Both the position numbers and the translations under genes were made by a program. Under the pieces are notes generated by a model that saw only the letters and a list, made by a program, of their open reading frames with translations, made no database searches and was not told where the DNA came from. From Balneolaceae bacterium (lineage in GTDB: Bacteria; Bacteroidota; Rhodothermia; Balneolales; Balneolaceae): DNA of 64,000 nucleotides. Each line of letters starts with the position of its first letter. Position 1 is the stretch's first letter. This document shows, piece by piece, positions 1 through 7,933 of the stretch. Where the stretch lies: assembly GCA_007134695.1 (NCBI GenBank), contig SLKI01000012.1, positions 46,862 through 110,861 on the forward strand, read 5' to 3'.

Positions 1-1248
1 ATGGCACTCGACCGAATCCGCCAGCTTTCGGCACACGAGATCGGCCACACCCTTGGCATCGCCCACAATTTTGCCGCCAGTCAAGACAACCTGGCATCTG
101 TGATGGATTACCCGCATCCGATGGCTACGATCAATCCTGACGGATCTCTGAGCCTCGAAAATGCCTACGACATCGGTATCGGAGAGTGGGACAAACGGGC
201 CGTAGCCTTTGGTTATCAGGATTTTCCTGATGGTGCCGATGAAGAAATGGAACTGAATCGGATCATCGATGAGACACTCGAGATGGGACTCCTCTATATC
301 TCGGATGAGGCGGCCCGGCCGGCGGGTGGTGCACATCCGAAGGCTCACCTCTGGGACTATGGAGATGATTCAGTAGGCCAGCTGGATCACATTCTCGACA
401 TTCGCCGTGCCGCTCTGGACCGGTTTGGAGAGGAAAATATCCGTATCGGTCGGCCGATGGCATCTCTGCACGATGTTCTGGTTCCGATCTACCTGTTCCA
501 TCGTTACCAGACCGAAGCAACCGTCAAACTGATTGGCGGTGTGGATTATAGTTACAACCTCCGCGGTGATTCCCAGACGGGGCCTGTTCCTGTCGCTGCA
601 GATCGTCAGCTGGACGCCCTTGAGGCGATGATGCGGACACTCGACCCGCAGGAGCTGGCTCTTCCCGAATCAATTCTGGATCTGATCCCCCCCCAGCCTG
701 CAAGAATTTCACAAACTCGTGAGCACTTCCGGGGTTATACCAATCCTGTTCTCGACCCGGCAGCTATGGCAGAAGCAGCCGCCGAACATGCAGCTTCACT
801 ACTGCTCAATACGAATCGGGCAGCCAGGCTAATCCAGCAGAACGCTCGGGACAATCGGGTGCCTGCCCTCGATATATTGCTCGACCGCATCACCGAGCAA
901 ACGGTTCTCGGAACACCGCAAGAGGGGTATATCGGCCCGATACACAGAGCCATCAACACCGCTGTACTGAGAAATCTGCTCGAAATGGCAGCAGACAGCG
1001 GGGCCTCACCCGATGTTCAGGCAATCTCCCGAATGAAGCTGAATGAGCTTGAACACCAAATCCGGCAACTCAGCGACTCGATTCAGGAAACAGCCTGGAA
1101 AGCTCACTATGAATGGATGGCAGACAAGATCGAGGAGTTCCGGTCAGCACCCGAGAAATTTTCACCGGTGCCTTCTCCCTATATGCCTCCCGGCGCTCCC
1201 ATCGGAACATCTTCTGCCGAATCGCTGATGCTGCTCTGTGACTTCTGA
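1..1248 (+). CDS. Zinc-dependent metalloprotease, DUF5117-type (3' part, gene begins before the window)
   Basis: Probably a secreted or periplasmic endopeptidase. The visible 415 residues begin just before the metzincin zinc site HEIGHTLGIAH (residues 12-22; three His ligands and the catalytic Glu), followed by the Met-turn SVMDY at 33-37. In this family the zinc site lies in the middle of proteins of 800 residues or more, so the ATG at base 1 is almost certainly an internal Met and the N-terminal half, including any signal peptide, lies outside the window. The remaining helical C-terminal region, rich in Arg, Glu and Leu, fits the family. The gene ends 48 bp before the acyltransferase gene on the same strand. 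Family assignment rests on the motif and flanking sequence; the natural substrate is unknown. Confidence 0.9.
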   Translation: MALDRIRQLSAHEIGHTLGIAHNFAASQDNLASVMDYPHPMATINPDGSLSLENAYDIGIGEWDKRAVAFGYQDFPDGADEEMELNRIIDETLEMGLLYISDEAARPAGGAHPKAHLWDYGDDSVGQLDHILDIRRAALDRFGEENIRIGRPMASLHDVLVPIYLFHRYQTEATVKLIGGVDYSYNLRGDSQTGPVPVAADRQLDALEAMMRTLDPQELALPESILDLIPPQPARISQTREHFRGYTNPVLDPAAMAEAAAEHAASLLLNTNRAARLIQQNARDNRVPALDILLDRITEQTVLGTPQEGYIGPIHRAINTAVLRNLLEMAADSGASPDVQAISRMKLNELEHQIRQLSDSIQETAWKAHYEWMADKIEEFRSAPEKFSPVPSPYMPPGAPIGTSSAESLMLLCDF

Positions 1249-1295
1249 GGTCTTAATGCACTGAACGAATCAACCCTGAAACTGCAAGAAACGGA

Positions 1296-2483
1296 ATGGG
1301 ATTCACCTTTAACAAGAATGAACGCGGTTATTCCAATATTACCTTCCCTTTCATGCGGAATACCGTCATTCCGACTACGAACTACTTGTTCAATGTCCGG
1401 TTGACTCAAGTAAAGAATATGCCGCTGACCGGCCCATGTTTCATCTACGGTAATCATTCCAACTATTTCGATCCATTTCTGCTTAATGTTGGATTGGTCA
1501 GGGAGCCAACGGCCGGGGTGATGACCCGCGACCAGTTTCACAAAATGCTTCCCAGAATCTTTATGGACAGCATTGGAATTGTCCCAACCAGCAAATATGT
1601 GCCTGAGCCGGGAATCGTCCGAGATGTCATCCGAATGATCGATCAGCGGCGTATCATCGTCATATTCCCGGAAGGCGGCCGGAGATGGGACGGCCGGCCG
1701 AAACCTCTGATCGAAACAACCATGAAGCTCTTCTGGAAGATGAAAGTGCCGGTACACCCGGTACAGCTTCATGGATCACATCTGGGGTGGCCAAGGTGGG
1801 CGAAAAGGCCCAGGCGAAGCAGTATCGAAGTGCGATGGCTCGACCCGCTTCACGCCTCCAACTATCCTGACTATGAGACATTTGCCCGCGAATGTAAACA
1901 GAAAATTAATTTCGAAGAGTATGACCCGCCCGAAGAGACCCGGCCGTTCAGCTCCTGGAAACCGGCCAAAGGGGTCGAGCGATTTCTTTATCGCTGCCCG
2001 ATTAGCGGAAGAAGTGATCAGGTCTTTACACCCGACGGCCAGCGAGTTTTGAGCAGAACTGCCGAATTTGATTTTCGCATGGATCATTCTTCCCGGTTAA
2101 TCGACAAAGAGGGCAGGGAGCATTCATTGATCGATCTTTACGATTCGATCCGGCAAATGGAGATGTTCTGTGATCAGGAGCGTTGTCTGCTTGAGGTTGT
2201 AGGAAGCAGGTTTTTTACAATTGACAAGCAACACAAACTGATCAACCTGGGTGATGGAGTCGTCCGGCTTACCACTGATGGGATCCGCTACAGCTACCGT
2301 TCTGAATCCGGTTTAGTTCCGATCGATTCGATTCGATATATCTCGATCGAACAGGCCCACAAATTGAGTGTGACCGACGACAGGCGAACCCTGCAATTTA
2401 CCCTGAAACAAAGCAGCGCACTGCAGTGGCAGCAATACCTGCGGCGGCTTCAGTCGGGGGAAAAGCCGATAGTCGAGGCATGA
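1296..2483 (+). CDS. Lysophospholipid acyltransferase family protein with C-terminal extension
   Basis: Likely transfers an acyl group to a lysophospholipid or related acceptor at the inner membrane (PlsC/LPLAT superfamily). The catalytic block I is NHSNYFD (residues 53-59, the HX4D motif) and the acceptor-binding block III is FPEGG (124-128). The LPLAT domain occupies roughly residues 20-215. The last 180 residues are not typical of PlsC; they are rich in short beta-type stretches and charged residues and I do not recognise them. The protein is 395 residues, longer than a minimal PlsC (about 240). Its stop codon overlaps the start of the next gene (ATGA), which suggests translational coupling with the transporter. 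The true acceptor cannot be told from sequence. Confidence 0.87.
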   Translation: MGFTFNKNERGYSNITFPFMRNTVIPTTNYLFNVRLTQVKNMPLTGPCFIYGNHSNYFDPFLLNVGLVREPTAGVMTRDQFHKMLPRIFMDSIGIVPTSKYVPEPGIVRDVIRMIDQRRIIVIFPEGGRRWDGRPKPLIETTMKLFWKMKVPVHPVQLHGSHLGWPRWAKRPRRSSIEVRWLDPLHASNYPDYETFARECKQKINFEEYDPPEETRPFSSWKPAKGVERFLYRCPISGRSDQVFTPDGQRVLSRTAEFDFRMDHSSRLIDKEGREHSLIDLYDSIRQMEMFCDQERCLLEVVGSRFFTIDKQHKLINLGDGVVRLTTDGIRYSYRSESGLVPIDSIRYISIEQAHKLSVTDDRRTLQFTLKQSSALQWQQYLRRLQSGEKPIVEA

Positions 2484-3859
2484 GCTCCTGGATACTTGAT
2501 ATCCCTCTGGGCCGATTTTTCCTCGATTTCGCTCTGCTCAGCTTGCTTCTCATCGTTGCCACCTGGCTGCGAAGCAGGGTTCAGCTGATCCAAAAATTTC
2601 TGATACCCAACAATCTGATCGCTGGATTTCTCGGGCTGATGATAGGCATGAACGGTCTGGGATGGATCGATCTGACGACAGAACGACTCGGTGGTTATAT
2701 CTATCATCTCCTTGCACTGCTATTTATTGCAGTTGGCCTGCGGGCGCCCAAACAGCAGGTCGGGCTCTCATCGGTCAAGTTCGGCCTGATTTTCATTTCC
2801 GTCTATCTGGTTCAGGCTCTCATCGGACTCTCGATCGCATTTCTGCTAATCTGGGCCTTCATGCCGGAGCTTTTTGCCGGTATCGGGTTGCTAGCCCCGC
2901 TCGCTTTCGGGATGAACCCCGGTATAGCCTACACCATCGGCCAGAATTGGGAACTTCACGGATTTGAGTCGGGGGCTGTTGTCGGTCTGACCTTTGCCGC
3001 CATCGGTTTTCTGGTCGCTTATACCGTCGGGCTCTGGCTTCTTCATCGGGGTGTACGGGCCGGCAAAGCCGCCTATCTGTCAAAAGCAGAACAATTACCG
3101 GAAGAGGTGCGAACCGGCCTCTTTCCGTCCGATAAAAAACCGAAAGGCGGCCATTTGACCACTTCTGGTGAAGCGATCGAATCGCTGACTTTTCATCTAT
3201 CTCTGATCGGCCTGGCCTACCTGGTTACCTGGCTCTCACTTTCCGGCATCGAGAAGGTGCTGGTCCTGAACGGGGCCGAGCAGGAGGTGAATACACTGTG
3301 GTCGTTTCACTTTATCGCCGCCGCTGTTGTGGCTCTGTTTATCCGGATGGTGATCGATAAATTGAAACTGGGATATCTTGTCGACGACACCACGATGACC
3401 CGAAGTGCCAATCTCTTTATGGATTTCATGATTGTCGCCTCAGTTGCTGCAATCAGCTGGGGAGTGGTTCGGGAATACCTGGTACCACTGGTGCTCATCA
3501 GCATCTTCGTTGCCGCTGCCACCTGGTTGCTCATCCACCGGATGACCCGGGAGACGTTCCGGGAGTTTCAGCTGGAACGTTTTATTGCCATCTTCGGTAA
3601 TTTGACAGGCACCATTCAGTCGGCTTTGGTGCTGCTTCGGGTACTGGACTCCCGACTGAAGTCTCCGGTCAGCTACAATCTGGTTTACGGCAGCGGTCTG
3701 GCCCTTCTCTTCGGATTCCCTCTCCTGTTACTTATCAACGCACCGGTACACTACTTTGAGGATGTGACTCTGGGATTTGCCTATGTCGGGGTGGCCCTTT
3801 TTGGCTATCTGCTGCTGATATTGGGAGCCTGGCACTTCTTGTCTAACCGTAATAAATAG
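2480..3859 (+). CDS. Sodium/glutamate symporter family (GltS-like) membrane protein
   Basis: An inner-membrane secondary transporter of the GltS type, expected to carry glutamate or a related acid with sodium. It has about eleven hydrophobic segments spread over 459 residues, the first after only a few residues, and the typical early signature in which a helix is followed by FLIPNNLIAGFLG. A hydrophilic cytoplasmic loop with EQLPEEV and several Lys residues lies near the middle. I chose the ATG at 2480 because it overlaps the stop of the acyltransferase gene as ATGA and places the first membrane helix close to the N-terminus; a longer reading from 2426 would lie inside the upstream gene. Substrate specificity is inferred from family resemblance. 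Confidence 0.85.
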   Translation: MSSWILDIPLGRFFLDFALLSLLLIVATWLRSRVQLIQKFLIPNNLIAGFLGLMIGMNGLGWIDLTTERLGGYIYHLLALLFIAVGLRAPKQQVGLSSVKFGLIFISVYLVQALIGLSIAFLLIWAFMPELFAGIGLLAPLAFGMNPGIAYTIGQNWELHGFESGAVVGLTFAAIGFLVAYTVGLWLLHRGVRAGKAAYLSKAEQLPEEVRTGLFPSDKKPKGGHLTTSGEAIESLTFHLSLIGLAYLVTWLSLSGIEKVLVLNGAEQEVNTLWSFHFIAAAVVALFIRMVIDKLKLGYLVDDTTMTRSANLFMDFMIVASVAAISWGVVREYLVPLVLISIFVAAATWLLIHRMTRETFREFQLERFIAIFGNLTGTIQSALVLLRVLDSRLKSPVSYNLVYGSGLALLFGFPLLLLINAPVHYFEDVTLGFAYVGVALFGYLLLILGAWHFLSNRNK

Positions 3860-3921
3860 AGCAGCCGGATCTCTCTCGTGAAAAGCCCGGCTGAACCTGC
3901 TTCTACCCAGCTGAAAGTGAT

Positions 3922-3955
3922 AAAAAAACCCGGATCTCCAGGATGGTGATCCGGG
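3922..3955 (-). terminator. Rho-independent terminator of the azurin gene
   Basis: A perfect 8-bp stem (CCCGGATC / GATCCGGG) with an 11-nt loop lies 30 bp past the stop of the azurin-like gene and is followed on the minus strand by seven U residues. It sits between convergent genes; on the plus strand there is no U tract, so it works mainly for the minus-strand transcript. Confidence 0.7.
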
Positions 3956-3985
3956 CTCAGTTCGTAATTTGAAAGACTCTGGTAC

Positions 3986-4534
3986 TTACTGAACGACCAG
4001 CGTACCTCTCATTCCGGCTACAAAGTGTCCGGGGAATGTGCAGACAAATTCATATTCACCCGGCTCCTCCGGAGCATCAAACTCGATCGTCTCCGTCTCA
4101 CCTCCGCCCAGCATGGACGTTGTCACGTAAACCTGATCTTCCATATCGGGTGCGATATATTCGTTATCTGCCGCAACGGCCGATGCATTCGCAAATGCAT
4201 CCACATCAACCCCCATATGGAGCAGTGCGAAGTTATGAGACATTGCCGTTGGCGGAAGTTCACTTCTTGTTGTCAGCACAATACGAAGCGTTTCACCCGG
4301 TTCGGCAAGGATCTGATCCACTTCATACTCATCACCGATCTGCTCACGAATCACCAGGCCATCTGCCTCTTCGGCAACCCGGAATTTCATGTCGTCGGTA
4401 CCGATAAGTTCAATGGTTCGCACCCCGTCGTCTATCGGTTCTTCGGCGGGTGCGGCCGGTTCTTCTTCTCCGTTACAAGCCGCCATAAATAAAACGAGGG
4501 CGAATATAATCGAGTAAAAACTCAGGGATTTCAT
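3986..4534 (-). CDS. Azurin/auracyanin-like blue copper lipoprotein
   Basis: A small electron carrier tethered to the outside of a membrane. The signal peptide ends in the lipobox FMAAC (lipidated Cys20), followed by an acidic/proline linker of about 15 residues. The cupredoxin fold ends in the type 1 copper site: His100 (MSHNF), Cys165, His170 and Met175, with the C-x4-H-x4-M spacing of azurin and auracyanin. It lies downstream of SCO and the ba3 oxidase genes on the same strand, so it may donate electrons to the oxidase CuA centre. An AAGGAG ribosome-binding site sits 7 nt before the ATG. Copper binding is strongly supported; the partner is inferred from position. Confidence 0.88.
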   Translation of the reverse strand: MKSLSFYSIIFALVLFMAACNGEEEPAAPAEEPIDDGVRTIELIGTDDMKFRVAEEADGLVIREQIGDEYEVDQILAEPGETLRIVLTTRSELPPTAMSHNFALLHMGVDVDAFANASAVAADNEYIAPDMEDQVYVTTSMLGGGETETIEFDAPEEPGEYEFVCTFPGHFVAGMRGTLVVQ

Positions 4535-4661
4535 GTTGAACTCCTTAATTCGGTTTGTTGGGTTTTTTATGATCTGTATCTCTTTTTCTGCGATTATCCG
4601 TTTTCAGGGTCAAAAATATCGAATAAACAGATGAAGAAGATATGAACTCTGGTTCTTCTTT

Positions 4662-5261
4662 TTACAATTCATTCAATACCGATCGAATGTCGTCGGCCAC
4701 CTTGCTGCGGTTAAGATCACTTCCCTGATAATGTCTTCGGATATTTCCATCACTGTCAACCAGTGAAATCCGGTCTGTATGATCAATAAAATAGACCGGG
4801 GTTCCTGAATCTGTAAACCGTGTCGGCGTTTTCACCGTTCGAATTTCCAGCCGATCCAGAAGAGAGTTGACTACCCGCCGTTCTCCGGTCAGAAAGGTCC
4901 ATCTCGACTCATCAACCTGAAAACTTTGGGCATATCGTTTTAATACTTCGGGTGAGTCACGGTCCGGATCGAAACTGATACTGACAAAGTGTACCCTCTC
5001 ATCGTTCAGTTCTAAATCGATCGCTCGCATATTGTGGGTTATCATCGGACAGATATCGGGACAATAGGTGTAAACATACCCGATCAACATCACGTTTCCA
5101 TTGAAATCATCGGGAAATGTAACCTCTTCACCGTTTTGATTGACCAACTCAAAGCGTTCGTCGCCGAGTCGATCGACAACCGCCAATTGGTCACAACTTG
5201 TTAAAGTCAATACAATGATCAACAATAAAACCGAAACTGTACAATACCGCTCAACATTCAT
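4662..5261 (-). CDS. SCO1/SenC family copper chaperone lipoprotein
   Basis: SCO proteins deliver copper to, or reduce, the CuA site of cytochrome oxidase. The thioredoxin-like fold shows the CxxxC motif CPDIC (Cys67, Cys71) and the third copper ligand His161 in FIDHTD. The N-terminus from the ATG at 5261 is a lipoprotein signal ending in LTSC (Cys23). A longer TTG start at 5288 is possible but adds nine residues before the signal peptide, so I prefer the ATG. The gene follows oxidase subunit I by 43 bp on the same strand and is very likely part of its operon. Length, about 199 residues, is normal for the family. Confidence 0.9.
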   Translation of the reverse strand: MNVERYCTVSVLLLIIVLTLTSCDQLAVVDRLGDERFELVNQNGEEVTFPDDFNGNVMLIGYVYTYCPDICPMITHNMRAIDLELNDERVHFVSISFDPDRDSPEVLKRYAQSFQVDESRWTFLTGERRVVNSLLDRLEIRTVKTPTRFTDSGTPVYFIDHTDRISLVDSDGNIRRHYQGSDLNRSKVADDIRSVLNEL

Positions 5262-5304
5262 ATCGGAAAAATAACTCCTTGCCTGCAAGGCGCAACCTGC
5301 TCAG

Positions 5305-6990
5305 TTAACGTAATGGCGCCGGGTTTTCCGGACTAAATGGTGGTGAACCGCCGGCAGTACTTTGCAGTACATCAATAATCACCGGAGTGTAGGCCAGAAC
5401 AATGATGATGATGGCCGCAATGACCCACGGCTTGAAATTTTTCAGCCAGGGGACATCCTCGTCGTGATACGGTTCAGTGGTCGGAAATTCAAGCGTCGCT
5501 TCGCCCTCTTTCTGTTTTGCAAATACCGTTGCAAAGAAAACGACGGCAAATATGACAACCGACAGTGTCATAATCACCCCGCCGACAACACTGATATCTA
5601 TATAGCTGATCCATTCAGGCTGATAGAGAGCGCTGTCCTGATTGGCATAGGATGGACCGGTATTGGTTCTTCGCGGCATACCGATCAGGCCGCCCCGCAT
5701 CATGCCCCAGGAGAAGATGAAAACGCCGATCGTCCAGATATAGGGCATCGAGAGCGCCCACCCTTTCATCTTGACCGGTTTGTTCAGATAGCGGCTCAGC
5801 AGATAGAGACTCATCCCCATAAACGCCAGAAGCACAGGGCCTGCAACTGTCAGGTGAAAGTGGCCGGGAACCCACGCCGTATTGTGAACTGCGGTGTTCA
5901 GCTGATAGGAGGCGTTTACAATACCGCTGATCCCTCCAAAAATGAAGATCACCAGTCCGGCAATCAGATAGGAGAAGAGCCACCGGTCACGGTCGAAATA
6001 GGGCAGCTTGAACATCCACCCGAACAACCCTTTGCCGCCTCGTTTCCGGCCGGCATACTCCAGGGAAGCAGCGAGCGTAAATGCAGTGATGAGGCTGGGC
6101 AATGCCACCATGAACGTGAAAAATCCATGGAGCAGCTTCCACTGTGCGCCGATCGCCGGGTCCATATATTGATGGTGTGTGCCGACCGGGATCGAGAACA
6201 CGATAAACATCATAAAAACCAGGCGCCCCGCCATATCGGAATAGAGCTTTCCGCCGGCCAGCTTTGGCATATAACTGTAATACATCACATAAGCGGGCAG
6301 GAGCCAGAAGTAAACCAGCGGATGGCCGAAGAACCAGAAAAGGGTTCGCGCCAGCATTGCATTGATCTCATTCACCAGCCCCATCGACCAGGGGAGCAGC
6401 ATAAAGAGAATCTCCACTGCTACGGGAATCGTGGCGATCTGCCAGACGATAAAAGTGGTAAAGATTCCAACGACCGAAAGCGGCGTTTTTTCTCCCGGGT
6501 TTTCTCTTCGCCACTTCAGATAGAGAGGTATCCAGTTCCAGAATGCTACCCAGGAACCGACCACCAGCAGAGTCAGCCCGATATAGAAGAGGGGGTGTGC
6601 TTTGAGCGGCGGATAGAAGGTGTAGAGAACGGTCGCTTCTCCGATGTAGATCATCAGGGTGGCCAGGGCGGAACCGACCAACATCAAAATGCCGGACACC
6701 CAGGCCCAGGTCATATTGAGTTTCATCCTGAGTGCGTAGGAGACGACAGCATTGCCGAATGCGACTGCAAAAAAGGTGGTGAAAACAAGGGCGTTCAGAA
6801 CCCCGTGCATGGTGAGGCCTTTGTAATAATCGGGGCCCATGAAGGGGTCGCTCTGAATGATGCCGGCGCGGAATAGGGTCTGCATCAATCCGCCATACAC
6901 CCCGAGAACAAGAAAAATCATCGGGATGATGAGAAGAACGCCCATCAGGTAGCGGTTCGACTTGTCGATCTTCATTACATAACTTTTCAT
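5305..6990 (-). CDS. ba3-type cytochrome c oxidase subunit I (cbb3/ba3 family B)
   Basis: Catalytic subunit of a proton-pumping haem-copper oxygen reductase in the inner membrane. It has about 13 predicted helices over 561 residues. Metal ligands are all visible: low-spin haem His62 (TMHG), CuB His223 in HPLVY with the cross-linking Tyr four residues on, CuB His272-His273 (THHQY), and His377/His379 in the HFH motif for the high-spin and low-spin haems. The HPLVY site and the small subunit II point to the B (ba3) family rather than the A family. It overlaps subunit II by ATGA and has a GGGAGGTGAG ribosome site in front, so the two are translationally coupled. Family B enzymes usually have high oxygen affinity. 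Confidence 0.95.
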   Translation of the reverse strand: MKSYVMKIDKSNRYLMGVLLIIPMIFLVLGVYGGLMQTLFRAGIIQSDPFMGPDYYKGLTMHGVLNALVFTTFFAVAFGNAVVSYALRMKLNMTWAWVSGILMLVGSALATLMIYIGEATVLYTFYPPLKAHPLFYIGLTLLVVGSWVAFWNWIPLYLKWRRENPGEKTPLSVVGIFTTFIVWQIATIPVAVEILFMLLPWSMGLVNEINAMLARTLFWFFGHPLVYFWLLPAYVMYYSYMPKLAGGKLYSDMAGRLVFMMFIVFSIPVGTHHQYMDPAIGAQWKLLHGFFTFMVALPSLITAFTLAASLEYAGRKRGGKGLFGWMFKLPYFDRDRWLFSYLIAGLVIFIFGGISGIVNASYQLNTAVHNTAWVPGHFHLTVAGPVLLAFMGMSLYLLSRYLNKPVKMKGWALSMPYIWTIGVFIFSWGMMRGGLIGMPRRTNTGPSYANQDSALYQPEWISYIDISVVGGVIMTLSVVIFAVVFFATVFAKQKEGEATLEFPTTEPYHDEDVPWLKNFKPWVIAAIIIIVLAYTPVIIDVLQSTAGGSPPFSPENPAPLR

Positions 6991-7472
6991 CGCTCACCTC
7001 CCGGAAGATCCGCTCTTGCCAGATCCTCTTCATTGTCGGTAATGATGATGCGGCCTGCCATCAGATGGTGCGCCGCTCCGCAAAATTCATGACATGCAAA
7101 AAAGTACTCACCGGGCTCATTGAAGGTAACCGGTATATAGTTGATCGTTTGCGGGACCGCCATCAGGTTTACGTTTTTCCCTTCAATTTTGAATCCGTGA
7201 ATGATGTCGCGGGAAGTAACGTAAAGGTGCACGGTCGATCCGACCGGAAGTGTGACTGAAGACGGCTCAAATGCCCACATCCGGGTTATCATATGGAGCT
7301 CATATTCATTTTCATCAATCTGAAAGAGTGTATCCGAGGTAAACGGCTCCACATCGGTAATGCATGTGGGAACCTCGATCCCTCTGGCCACTTGTGCATA
7401 GATGAGCGCCAAAAAGAACGCGGCAAGAAGTAAGCCGCTCAATCCGAGTGCCAATTTTTCCGATTTATCCAT
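6987..7472 (-). CDS. ba3-type cytochrome c oxidase subunit II (CuA)
   Basis: Carries the binuclear CuA centre that accepts electrons from a copper protein or cytochrome c. One N-terminal helix (residues 8-28) anchors a cupredoxin domain outside the membrane. CuA ligands are His92 (IHGF), Cys127, Cys131, His135 and Met138 in the CHEFCGAAHHLM block. The 161-residue length and single helix match ba3-type subunit II; A-family subunits are longer with two helices. A GGGGG ribosome site lies just before the ATG, inside the end of the preceding small gene, and the stop overlaps the start of subunit I. The gene is the second of a cox operon read leftwards. Confidence 0.93.
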   Translation of the reverse strand: MDKSEKLALGLSGLLLAAFFLALIYAQVARGIEVPTCITDVEPFTSDTLFQIDENEYELHMITRMWAFEPSSVTLPVGSTVHLYVTSRDIIHGFKIEGKNVNLMAVPQTINYIPVTFNEPGEYFFACHEFCGAAHHLMAGRIIITDNEEDLARADLPGGER

Positions 7473-7474
7473 TT

Positions 7475-7609
7475 TTACCCCCTGCTTAAAACTTCAAAAT
7501 AGATGGAAAGCCACATGATGACGAAAAGGACGATCATGATCACGAAAAATGTGATTGCGCCTTTCGGAAAAAACTCTTCCGAGACGTTTTCCTGTTCCTG
7601 CTGATTCAT
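7475..7609 (-). CDS. 44-residue single-helix protein, probable ba3 oxidase subunit IIa
   Basis: A very short gene at the head of the oxidase operon. From the ATG at 7609 it encodes 44 residues: a charged N-terminus (MNQQEQENVSEEFFPKG), one membrane helix rich in Ile, Val, Phe and Met, and a short polar tail ending LSRG. The start is firm because a perfect GGAGG lies 6 nt before it, and the stop is only 2 nt from the subunit II start. Known ba3 oxidases (for example in Thermus) have a small one-helix subunit IIa encoded next to subunit II; position, size and topology match. I infer that role; sequence identity to known subunit IIa cannot be judged by eye. Confidence 0.7.
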   Translation of the reverse strand: MNQQEQENVSEEFFPKGAITFFVIMIVLFVIMWLSIYFEVLSRG

Positions 7610-7712
7610 AGGTATCCTCCAGAATTTTGTGAAGGCACAGCCAACACAGGTCGTTTATTGTTTTGATTCAGTCTGTTAACTACTTATCTGACATATAATA
7701 AGCCTACATAAC

Positions 7713-7740
7713 TTTATAGTAAAAAGACAGACCTGTCCAA
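7713..7740 (-). promoter_or_regulatory. Candidate promoter of the oxidase operon with an overlapping inverted repeat
   Basis: Read on the minus strand, TTGGAC and TATAAA are 16 nt apart and lie about 105 bp before the first cox gene. An inverted repeat GACAG-GT-CTGTC (7726-7737) overlaps the -35 box and spacer, where a repressor or activator could bind. The 324-bp gap 7610-7933 holds this element, an AT-rich leader and the terminator of the next gene; nothing else was recognised in it. The promoter is a pattern match only. Confidence 0.35.
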
Positions 7741-7873
7741 AATAAAAAAAAGGCCCACTTTTCCTGGTTGCCAGATTCCTTTTTTCTTGCTTTATCTATC
7801 CTTTCAATCCGTTTGGATTACTGAATTTATTCTTCAGGCCGATCTGCATCCAACCTTCAAACCGGATAGCAAT

Positions 7874-7906
7874 AAAAAAAGCGCGAACCCTTTCGGGCCG
7901 CGCTTT
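7874..7906 (-). terminator. Rho-independent terminator of the DUF4097 gene
   Basis: Stem AAAGCGCG / CGCGCTTT (8 bp) with a nested CCC/GGG pair in the loop, followed on the minus strand by a run of U. It lies 28 bp past the stop of the DUF4097 gene and separates it from the oxidase operon. Confidence 0.75.
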
Positions 7907-7933
7907 CGCTACTGTTCGGTTGTATTATATATT

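Noticed and set aside
5362..6876. A 504-codon reading frame opposite oxidase subunit I
   Set aside because: It is the antisense of a well-supported gene; its product is rich in His, Gln and Arg with no family features. Codon bias of the true gene explains it.
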